This document shows, piece after piece, positions 6,501 through 13,731 of a stretch of DNA of 35,005 bases. The translations under genes and the position numbers were made by a program. Numbering within the stretch: the stretch's first letter is position 1; the number at the start of each line of letters is the position of its first letter. The notes under the pieces were generated by a model. It was not told the origin of the DNA. It made no database searches and saw only the letters and a program-made list of their open reading frames with translations. Source of the stretch: an uncultured Anaerobiospirillum sp. (GTDB taxonomy: Bacteria > Pseudomonadota > Gammaproteobacteria > Enterobacterales > Succinivibrionaceae); NCBI GenBank assembly GCA_944390115.1, contig CALXOW010000030.1, positions 1 through 35,005 of the forward strand. Direction: 5' to 3'.

Positions 6501-8588
6501 TTAGAAGGCTGGGCTGACCAAGATAATGAGGGAGCGGGCCTCGATGTTTAAGATGCTGCCTGGGCCATACTTTGGCATGGCAAAGATGTTGGTGACATCC
6601 TGTGGGGTCTCGTCGGCGGTGTTAACTAAAAGACTCCATTGGCTCTTAGCATTGCGCGGCAGTGGTGGCAGCTCGATTTGCAGATCTTCCCAGAAGGCGT
6701 TGACGAAGACGTAAGCGTAAATCTGGTATTGACCCCAATAGGCGAGCACACCAATAGTGTGGCTTTGGTCCGACCAATCAGGCTGGAATGGTCGTACGCC
6801 GTGCCATTGCAGCTTGGTGCTGCGCAAGACGCGATCGAGCATGGTGTAGGACTTACGGCGATGGGTCGCGGAGCTTCTGGTACGCATGGTACGGCGACGG
6901 ATCATCTGGCGGGTGAAGTTGAGCATGTCCTCTTGTTCTGGGGTTAATTCCCAGTTCATATAGCTCAGCTCATTGTCCTGGCAGTAGGCGTTGTTGTTGC
7001 CCTTTTGGGTGCGCAAGATTTCGTCACCCATTAAGATCATCGGGGTACCCATCGATAAGATGGTCAAGGCCATCATATTCTTGCACTGACGCAGACGCAG
7101 ACGGTTTAAGCTCTCGTTGTCGGTCTCGCCCTCAATGCCGTAGTTGGCCGAGTAGTTGTTGTCATTGCCGTCACGGCCCATCTCGCCATTGTCGAGGTTG
7201 TGGCGATAGGCGTAGGTTACCAGGTCATGCAGGGTGAAACCGTCGTGACAGGTAATGAAGTTGATGCTCTTTTGTGGGTCGATCTCACGCTCGTTGTAGA
7301 TGTCTGGCGAACCGATTAAGCGCAGCACAAACTTCTTGAGCGAGTGGGAGTCGCCACGGATAAAGGAGCGGACGTCATCGCGGAATTGACCATTCCACTC
7401 ACGCCACTTGGAACCTGCGATATTGCCCAGCTGATAGAGGCCACCGGCATCCCAAGGCTCGGCGATGATCTTGGCATCGGCCAAGCGGCAGTTGCGGTCG
7501 ATATCAAGCAGCGCTGGGGCATTCATGAGCGGAGTGCCATTGGCGTCACGGGCTAAGATCGAGGCCAGATCAAAGCGGAAGCCGTCGACGTGCATCTCCT
7601 CCTTCCAGAAGATTAAGGAGTCGAGGATTAAGGCGCGTACCACTGCGTTGTTGGCGTTTAAGGTGTTACCGCAACCAGAGTAGTTGTAGTAATCGCCTTG
7701 GTCATTCATGATGTAGTAGGTGCGCTTATCTAAACCCTTGAAGCAATAGCATGGGCCTTGGGCGTTACCTTCGGAGGTGTGGTTGTACACCACGTCCAAG
7801 ATAACTTCAATGCCGTTGCGGTGCAGCGCCTTGACCATATCACGGAACTCATCTAATGGGCCCATGATTGATTGGTCAGAGGAGTAGGCTTCGTGCACGG
7901 CAAAGAAGCTCATTGGGCAGTAGCCCCAGTAGTTGAACTTGCCCGGCAGCGCGTCGTACTTATCGTATTGATAGACCGGTAAGAGCTCAACGGCCGTGAT
8001 ACCCAGATCCACTAAGTATGGAATCTTCTCAATCAGGCCGCGATAGGTACCGCGAATGTCATCGGCCACCCCTGAGTTCTTATTGGCGGTGAAGCCCTTG
8101 ACGTGCATCTCATAGATGATGGTGCGGTTTAATGGGTGGCGTGGGTAGCAATCAAGACCCCAATCGTAGGTCGAGGTGTCGATGACGACCGAGCGGGCGG
8201 CAGTGGCCATATTCTCTGCTTCGTCATTGCCTTGCATGCGCTGATAGGCCTTAGGGAACAAGACGCGCTTACCGTATGGGTCTAATAAGACCTTGCCCAC
8301 TTCCACGTGCTGGCTTGAGGACTTGTAGGTGCGAATGGCCTCACGCACACGCCAAGCGTAGACTTGACCGGCTTTGACGCCATGGACAAAGACGTGCCAA
8401 TAGTAAATGGAACGGTAGATCTGGCTCGACAGTGGAATCACAGTCGGATTGGCATCATCGACGTCCTTGAAGAGGAGCAGTTCGATAATCGAGGCGGCGG
8501 GGCAATAGATAGCGAAGTTGACACCACCTTCTTCGATGGTCGCACCGAGCTTGTTGCAGTGGCCTTGAGAAATGACAAATTGCTCCAA
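6501..8588 (-). CDS. glgX: Glycogen debranching enzyme GlgX (isoamylase type)
   Basis: A 695-residue GH13 enzyme that hydrolyses alpha-1,6 branches of phosphorylase-trimmed glycogen. The N-terminal carbohydrate-binding (CBM48) domain starts with LGATIEEGGVNFAIYCP. The (beta/alpha)8 barrel shows the four conserved regions: DVVYNH (265-270), DGFRFDLA with nucleophile Asp340, AEPWDAGG with acid/base Glu377, and ITCHDGF with Asp449. Length is close to that of known GlgX (about 660). The start is TTG at 8588, supported by AGGAG six bases upstream. No other glg genes are in the window. It is divergent from nadE across a 602-bp gap with operator-like repeats. Confidence 0.93.
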   Translation of the reverse strand: MEQFVISQGHCNKLGATIEEGGVNFAIYCPAASIIELLLFKDVDDANPTVIPLSSQIYRSIYYWHVFVHGVKAGQVYAWRVREAIRTYKSSSQHVEVGKVLLDPYGKRVLFPKAYQRMQGNDEAENMATAARSVVIDTSTYDWGLDCYPRHPLNRTIIYEMHVKGFTANKNSGVADDIRGTYRGLIEKIPYLVDLGITAVELLPVYQYDKYDALPGKFNYWGYCPMSFFAVHEAYSSDQSIMGPLDEFRDMVKALHRNGIEVILDVVYNHTSEGNAQGPCYCFKGLDKRTYYIMNDQGDYYNYSGCGNTLNANNAVVRALILDSLIFWKEEMHVDGFRFDLASILARDANGTPLMNAPALLDIDRNCRLADAKIIAEPWDAGGLYQLGNIAGSKWREWNGQFRDDVRSFIRGDSHSLKKFVLRLIGSPDIYNEREIDPQKSINFITCHDGFTLHDLVTYAYRHNLDNGEMGRDGNDNNYSANYGIEGETDNESLNRLRLRQCKNMMALTILSMGTPMILMGDEILRTQKGNNNAYCQDNELSYMNWELTPEQEDMLNFTRQMIRRRTMRTRSSATHRRKSYTMLDRVLRSTKLQWHGVRPFQPDWSDQSHTIGVLAYWGQYQIYAYVFVNAFWEDLQIELPPLPRNAKSQWSLLVNTADETPQDVTNIFAMPKYGPGSILNIEARSLIILVSPAF

Positions 8589-8703
8589 AGTGATCTCCTA
8601 TGCCAATACTATCCCGCGCTGTTCCTGCTGTCACTGGAACAAGGCGCGTGACCCCCACCAGAGCAAGTTTATTGGCTCTCATGGGCACGGGCACAATGTG
8701 CTG

Positions 8704-8840
8704 TTTTGGCTCAACTAACTGATCTAACTCAGCGCCACGCTGCCGTTTGAACAGCGGGACTTACGGTGCTGAGTACACGCAAATTTGGCTCAAACCAAAT
8801 CCTGAGAAGAATGCTTATTTTGACACTGTGTGAGCCAAAA
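8704..8840. repeat. Three copies of TTTGGCTCA (two direct, one inverted)
   Basis: TTTTGGCTCA at 8704-8713, TTTGGCTCA at 8784-8792 and its inverse TGAGCCAAAA at 8831-8840. The last two form an inverted repeat with a 38-bp gap. Repeated 9- to 10-mers between divergent genes suggest a regulator-binding array. Confidence 0.4.
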
Positions 8841-8916
8841 TCAAGCCTTAATTTAGCCCTTTTTCATGGTTTTATGCGGGCAAAATGCCCAATCAGATCC
8901 CCAATCAGTGCAAGCT

Positions 8917-8932
8917 TTGCAAACGTTTACGC
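8917..8932. promoter_or_regulatory. LacI-family-like operator (GCAAACGTTTAC)
   Basis: The 16 bases centred on AAACGTTT match the well-known PurR operator consensus (ACGCAAACGTTTTCGT) at 12 of 16 positions, including the central CG shared by LacI/GalR-type operators. The position between glgX and nadE would fit control by a sugar- or purine-responsive repressor. Single-site evidence only. Confidence 0.35.
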
Positions 8933-9190
8933 TCAGGCCGCATGGGGCGGGCGCTGGCGCAAAATTAGCTTTTGATCCATAACCTTAACGGGCGGTTTTG
9001 TGCTCCACAAAATCCCGTGCTTTATCCCGTGCCCTGTGTGTTTTGGCGCAAAAGTGCACTGTGCGGTGGCAGGCTGGTTGAAAGTCGGCTTGGGGGGCTC
9101 AGTCATGGCGCAGGCACAATCATCACCGCAAAATAGTCTATAGTGATGCTCAAAGCGCGCGTGCGCGTTACTGTTTTTGGGAGTTTTTGG

Positions 9191-11287
9191 ATGAAGCTTA
9201 GCATCAATGATGTGGCCGCAATGGGCCTTAATACTAAGACTTTTGGCTTAGAGTCCAACCTCGGGACCATTGTCGCGCTGGCGCGTCAAGCTAAGGCCCA
9301 GGGCAAAAAGGCGCTCTTTACCGGCGAGCTCAGTGCCACGGGCGTTGAGGGCGGCATGATGCTAGCCCATCCGCACTTATTAGAGAGCTTGAACTTAGAG
9401 CAGCTTGCGGCCCAATTGCCGGAGGACTTTGTCTTAGGCTTGGGTTTACCCGCCGCCGGTGTGGCTGGGGGCTGCGTGAGTGATTACGCCATCTTGCGCC
9501 ACGGTCACAAGCCACAACGTGGGCTGCTGCGTCTGCCGAGCATCAGCACCGCTGTCACCGATAGCGTGGCTAAAAACTGCGCCGCCACGGCCATGAGTGC
9601 GCTGGGCGGGGCCTTTGCCCTAAGCCACGGTACTTACGGTTTGTTAGGGGCTGAGCGCGATGCGCTGACCTTAGGTCAGATCGTCGATAGCCATACCGTA
9701 GTTGTGGATGAGAGCAAGTTCTTAGTGCTGCCATTCTACGATAGCACCCACTTGGCTTTAGGTGAGCTCTCGGGCTTAGCTGCTTTAGAAGAGTTAGGGC
9801 GCTACATCGGGGCTAATTGCGCTGATTACGCCTTTATTGTGATGCCATCGGTGCACGCCTTTGAAAGCCCAGCAAGCTATCGCGGTGACCAAGATGCCGC
9901 TGATTTATCGCGTCTGACGGGCCTGCCAGTTATCACCATCAACAATTTAGGCTGTGAGGGTGGCTCCTTAATCTACGATGGACGCTGCCAAATTTTTAGT
10001 GCCGGTTCCCTTAGTGCCACCTCGACTCAATTTAGCTTTGCCCCGTACAGCTACGTCGACTTAGGGTGCAGTGCCGATCCGCATCAGTTAGCGGTTTTTG
10101 ATGCTGAGCTCAAGGCGGTGGCCTTAGGCCTGCGCGATTGGATGGTTAAGACCCACTCCAAGGGCTATACCCTGTCCTTATCAGGCGGTGCAGACAGTGC
10201 ACTGTGCGCTACTTGCGTGGCTTTAAGCCAGCTCTACAGCCTGTTAGATTTAGGTGTGGTCGCCTATGGCCAGATGCTCACCGACTTAGGTATTGCCTGC
10301 GACAAGGCCGCGCTTGACACCAAGATCGGCGCCTTAACCGGCGGTTACTTAGGCCCATGGCGTGACGGCCAGATTTTAAGCGGCGAGCAAGCGGGGATGG
10401 AGCTGACGCAAGAGCAAATCGACGGCATGATTGCCGTGCTCAAGGCCGAGGTTATGCCGCAGCTCTTAGTGTGCGCTTACCAAGCCTCTGATTACTCGGG
10501 CTCGGTCACTCGTACTGCCGCCACTGAGATGGCAGCCAGCGTGGGTGCGACCTTCTATCAGTGGTCGATTGCTCCAGCGGTCAAGGACTATGTCGATACC
10601 GTCAGCAATGCCTTAGGCTATGAGCTCACTTGGGATAAGGACGATATCGCCCTGCAAAACATTCAGGCGCGTTCGCGTCTGCCGAGCATTTGGCTCTTAG
10701 CCAACCACAAGGGCATGCTCTTGATTGCTACCTCGAACCTCTCGGAGGCGGCAGTAGGTTATTGCACCATGGACGGTGATACCGCCGGTGGCCTTTCGCC
10801 GATTGCGGGCATCGATAAGAGCACGATCTTAAAGATCAATCGTCATATCGCCGAGGAAGGTGTGGCCCTCTTTGGTGCTAACAATCGCACCCACGTTTGC
10901 CTTGAGGGTATGAAGTACGTGGTCGCTCAAGAGCCAACGGCGGAGCTGCGTCCAGGTGGTGAGCAGACCGATGAAAAGGATCTGATGCCATATCCACTGT
11001 TAGACGAGATTCGCCGTCTCTTCCTCACCGGCATGCTGCCTAAGGCATTGGTAGCAAGCTTAGTTGAGGACTTACAAGCCAAGCGCGTCTTGCAGGACTA
11101 TCCGCACTTACAGGACTTAAGCGCAGCGGATATCGAGCGCTTTGTCGCGCGCTTTATCACGCTGTTCCAGCGTAGCCAGTGGAAGCGTGAGCGCTTTGCT
11201 ACAGGCTTCCACATCCAGCCAGATGATGTCAGCCCTAAGGCCGGTTGTGCCTTCCCAATCTTAGCTGAGAGCCTGCTCAAGCTCTAA
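9191..11287 (+). CDS. nadE: NAD+ synthase, two-domain form with degenerate glutaminase domain
   Basis: A 698-residue protein making NAD+ from nicotinate adenine dinucleotide. The C-terminal synthetase domain is well conserved: P-loop SLSGGADSA (329-337), then TSNLSEAAVGY and GDTAGGLSPIAGIDKS. The end (QWKRERFATGFH, CAFPIL) matches the long glutamine-dependent bacterial type. Residues 1-320 occupy the place of the nitrilase-type glutaminase. Glu46 (GELSATG) is kept. By my alignment the catalytic Lys is missing (QRGLLRLPS where VPKTYLP is expected) and the Cys of EICEDLW is replaced near GELSG (Ser194). The enzyme may therefore use free ammonia. ATG at 9191 is preferred because GGGAG stands 7 bases upstream; GTG 9143 and ATG 9146 are alternatives. 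Confidence 0.9.
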   Translation: MKLSINDVAAMGLNTKTFGLESNLGTIVALARQAKAQGKKALFTGELSATGVEGGMMLAHPHLLESLNLEQLAAQLPEDFVLGLGLPAAGVAGGCVSDYAILRHGHKPQRGLLRLPSISTAVTDSVAKNCAATAMSALGGAFALSHGTYGLLGAERDALTLGQIVDSHTVVVDESKFLVLPFYDSTHLALGELSGLAALEELGRYIGANCADYAFIVMPSVHAFESPASYRGDQDAADLSRLTGLPVITINNLGCEGGSLIYDGRCQIFSAGSLSATSTQFSFAPYSYVDLGCSADPHQLAVFDAELKAVALGLRDWMVKTHSKGYTLSLSGGADSALCATCVALSQLYSLLDLGVVAYGQMLTDLGIACDKAALDTKIGALTGGYLGPWRDGQILSGEQAGMELTQEQIDGMIAVLKAEVMPQLLVCAYQASDYSGSVTRTAATEMAASVGATFYQWSIAPAVKDYVDTVSNALGYELTWDKDDIALQNIQARSRLPSIWLLANHKGMLLIATSNLSEAAVGYCTMDGDTAGGLSPIAGIDKSTILKINRHIAEEGVALFGANNRTHVCLEGMKYVVAQEPTAELRPGGEQTDEKDLMPYPLLDEIRRLFLTGMLPKALVASLVEDLQAKRVLQDYPHLQDLSAADIERFVARFITLFQRSQWKRERFATGFHIQPDDVSPKAGCAFPILAESLLKL

Positions 11288-11312
11288 GCCGCACAACAAA
11301 AAATCAAAAATG

Positions 11313-11355
11313 AAAAAAACGGCATACTCTCGCAACGAGGGGATGCCGTTTTTTC
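11313..11355. terminator. Strong bidirectional intrinsic terminator between nadE and the MFS gene
   Basis: AAAAAACGGCAT (11314-11325) pairs with ATGCCGTTTTTT (11343-11354). An inner stem CTCTCG/CGAGGG (11327-11332/11336-11341) closes on CAA. A-tract on one side and T-tract on the other allow termination in both directions between these convergent genes. Confidence 0.88.
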
Positions 11356-11432
11356 ATGGGGCGCAGCAGTAACCCGGCTCAGCCGGGCGGCTGGTTGGAA
11401 CAGCACAGCTGAGCTTAGGATTGGGGTGGGCG

Positions 11433-12731
11433 CTACTTAACTTGCTCGCGCTCCTTGGCCTCCATTTCGGCCTTGATTTCGGCCGCAGCTTCACGCTTCA
11501 AGCTGTCAATAACATCTTGGGCTGGACGATCCTTGGCCACTTCTTGCGGCTTGGCGCGCATTGATGCTGGAGCCTTGAGGTAGACCATGAAGGCGATAGC
11601 CACCAAGGTCAGGCCTGAGAGCAAGAAGATATAGGACAGATGGATAAAGGTTGCGATAACACCGCCAATGATAGGGCCAATCGCACCACCGATTTGCTGG
11701 GCAGAGAACATCATGCCAAAGGCGGAGCCACGCTCGATTGGGCTGGTCAGATTGATTACCATGGCGTTAGCCGATGGGAAGATGCCTGAGAAGCCAAGTC
11801 CGACGCAGAACTGCAAGATCGCAAATGGAACTAAGGAGCTTGGGATAAATTGGCATGCGATCAAGATACCAGCGGCTGATAGCGCAATCACCAAGGTCTT
11901 GTAGAAGCCCTTGATCTGACCTTGACGCCCCCAGATTGGCGCAGCAATAGCACCGGCAATACCTGAAAGCGAGAAGACCAAACCTGAAATCATCATCAGA
12001 TTTTCTTCGGTGCCACGCAGCACGCCGATGTACAAGGTCATGATTGGCTGCAAGAGCAGGATGACCATATTGGTCAGGCCGGTAGCTAACAGCAGAATTA
12101 AGATGCCATCACGCTTCATCAGCTCACGATAGGAAGCCGGAGGAGCCTTTTTGTCGGCATCGCTCTTAGGTGGCTCCTTGATGAAGAAGATAGTCACCAA
12201 GGTAATAGCGAGCAAGGCGCAGGCGGCAATGACAAAAGAGGTACGAATACCAAAGGCTTCGGCCAAGACACCGCCAAAGAGTGGTCCTAAGATACCGCCG
12301 CAGATGTTGGCGCTTTGCATCACGCCCATGCAGATACCGATTTTATTTTTCGGGGTGTAGGCAGAGGTCAAGGCCAAGGAAGCAGGCCATAGACCTGCGG
12401 CAAAGCCTTGGAGAATGCGTACTAAGAAAAGCTGGAGGGGCGTTTGGACAATCGAGCCACAGAAGTAGGTCAGGGCAATCAAGGAACTGGATCTGATTAA
12501 CATCAGTTTCTTGCCCTTGGAGTCCGACATCTTGCCCCAGATCGGCGCCATAATGGCGCACACAGCAAAGGAAATAGCGAAGATGGCACCCGTCCACAGA
12601 TTTAAGGTCTCAGGATCAGCACCTAAATCATTGCGCAGATACAGGGGTAAGAAAGGAATAAGCATGGTGTAACTTGCCGACATCAATACGACGTTGCAAG
12701 TCATGATGGCTAAGACCACTTTCCAGTTCAT
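11433..12731 (-). CDS. MFS transporter, MdtG-like multidrug exporter family
   Basis: A 432-residue inner-membrane protein with about 12 hydrophobic helices. It opens MNWKVVLAIMTCNVV and soon reads MLIPFLPLYLRNDLG, resembling drug:proton antiporters such as MdtG. Motif A between helices 2 and 3 is present (GKMSDSKGKKLML). The second half repeats the pattern more loosely (IWGRQGQIKGFYK). A charged cytosolic tail of about 45 residues ends KREAAAEIKAEMEAKEREQ. ATG 12731 is chosen over the TTG at 12785 because the extra 18 residues have no family counterpart; the SD (GGGTGG) is distant. The substrate cannot be told from sequence. Confidence 0.85.
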   Translation of the reverse strand: MNWKVVLAIMTCNVVLMSASYTMLIPFLPLYLRNDLGADPETLNLWTGAIFAISFAVCAIMAPIWGKMSDSKGKKLMLIRSSSLIALTYFCGSIVQTPLQLFLVRILQGFAAGLWPASLALTSAYTPKNKIGICMGVMQSANICGGILGPLFGGVLAEAFGIRTSFVIAACALLAITLVTIFFIKEPPKSDADKKAPPASYRELMKRDGILILLLATGLTNMVILLLQPIMTLYIGVLRGTEENLMMISGLVFSLSGIAGAIAAPIWGRQGQIKGFYKTLVIALSAAGILIACQFIPSSLVPFAILQFCVGLGFSGIFPSANAMVINLTSPIERGSAFGMMFSAQQIGGAIGPIIGGVIATFIHLSYIFLLSGLTLVAIAFMVYLKAPASMRAKPQEVAKDRPAQDVIDSLKREAAAEIKAEMEAKEREQVK

Positions 12732-13132
12732 GAAAATCAGCGCCACCCTAAAAGGCGCGCTGCCTCCGATGTGAGCAAGAGCCAATCAGAAATCTTGGAC
12801 TTTTAGGCGGCGGGAGGTTGAGCATCAGGGGCGGTAACCTACTGGTGGACAATCTCTGATCCTAATTGAGCAGATGATCTGACCCCGGCGGAGCTCAGCC
12901 TAAGCATGTGATAAGTGAGCGTCCTATGCTAAGTATAAGCCCATTTGGGGGCTTAAGATACCGGCTGTGCGCAACTGGGATCCAACTTTACTCAACTAAA
13001 TTGAGCTATTTGGTGCGCATAATCGTGATAGGAACTGGGATATCAGTGCAATGAAGGCTGGGCGCAGCACGCTCGCCATAAAACTTAGGCCGCTCGGTAT
13101 GCTGTGGGGCGGCCTAGTGGGGCGGGTTTTAG
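12732..13132. other. Intergenic region between the MFS gene and the higA-like gene
   Basis: About 400 bases without a gene. It should contain the MFS promoter (minus strand) and holds the higA-side terminator. The phrase AACTGGGAT occurs twice (near 12970 and 13030). No integrase, attachment site or tRNA is visible at this left edge of the trb block. Confidence 0.5.
13086..13116 (-). terminator. Terminator after the higA-like gene (end of the trb block)
   Basis: TAGGCCGC (13086-13093) pairs with GCGGCCTA (13109-13116). On the minus strand the stem is followed by AGTTTTATGG. It lies 17 bases beyond the higA-like stop. Confidence 0.6.
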
Positions 13133-13471
13133 CTAGGGTTGAAGGCCTTGCTGGACGGCGAGGAAGCCATCCATGAAGCTCGGATCAAGATTGTGCTTTT
13201 TGAGCACCTGCATTTGCCATTGCCGGTTATGATTGGCTTGCCAGGCGTCGTATTCGGCTTGCATGCTGATCCATAATTCTGGAGTTTCTCCAGGAAAAAT
13301 GCCTGCCAATAGGAGGGCTATTTCTGGGGTGATCGGGGCTTTGCCAGATATGATGTCGGTTAGGTTTTGTTCCGGAACCCCCATTTTGAGCGCGGCATCC
13401 GCAACGGTAAAGTTTTCGTCGAAGCTTTCAGCAAGCACTAGTCCTGGATGTGGCGGGTCGTACATACGCAT
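13133..13471 (-). CDS. higA: HigA-family antitoxin (XRE-type HTH), apparently without a partner toxin
   Basis: A 112-residue protein that follows the HigA pattern closely. It opens with MYDPPHPGLVLAESF, has a helix-turn-helix (VADAALKMGVPEQNLTDIISGKAPITPEIALLLAGIF, residues about 22-58), and then PELWISMQAEYDAWQA, the typical HigA tail. GGAGA lies about 7 bases before the ATG. HigA normally binds and represses its own operon and neutralises the ribosome-dependent RNase HigB encoded just upstream. The upstream 260 bases contain no recognisable HigB. It could act as an orphan antitoxin or a regulator, and it lies on the same strand as the trb genes, near their end. Confidence 0.85.
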   Translation of the reverse strand: MRMYDPPHPGLVLAESFDENFTVADAALKMGVPEQNLTDIISGKAPITPEIALLLAGIFPGETPELWISMQAEYDAWQANHNRQWQMQVLKKHNLDPSFMDGFLAVQQGLQP

Positions 13472-13731
13472 AGCTTGTCTCCATTGATGCTAATCTGGGG
13501 TTGGCTCTGAGCCTTGCCTTTGAGGTAAAGCTCCCCCAGTACCTGTTACGAAATCGCTCAATCGTTTTTTATCGCACGAATTGGTGAAATCATAGCGCCA
13601 AATTAGCCTCTTAAGCAAAGAGATCTGTGATGTTCGCGCGGGGTGAAGTGGTCGTCCCATTGTGGCTACGTAGCCCAAACTAAGCGCGGATCCAACGCTC
13701 AGTTTGAGCCTGGGGCAAGTGGGACTCAATC

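Larger units (their letters stand above)
8589..9190. promoter_or_regulatory. Divergent intergenic region between glgX and nadE
   Basis: 602 bases without a credible gene; a 69-codon frame at 8766-8975 has no SD or recognisable product. The region holds three copies of a TTTGGCTCA motif, a direct repeat CCAATCAG (8889-8896 and 8901-8908) and a LacI-family-like operator (8917-8932). Promoters for both genes must lie here, but I see no consensus -35/-10 pair. Confidence 0.6.

Noticed and set aside
8766-8975. 69-codon frame between glgX and nadE
   Set aside because: No SD, and it overlaps the repeated operator-like motifs.
12732-13132. Possible att site or island boundary left of the trb block
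   Set aside because: A GGATCCAAC repeat (near 12980 and 13688) flanks higA, but it is short and has no counterpart near trbB, and there is no integrase or tRNA.
13490-13729. 79-codon minus-strand frame in the place expected for higB
   Set aside because: It shows no HigB/RelE motif and its product is unlike any toxin. No SD supports it. It is kept only as evidence that the toxin is missing.
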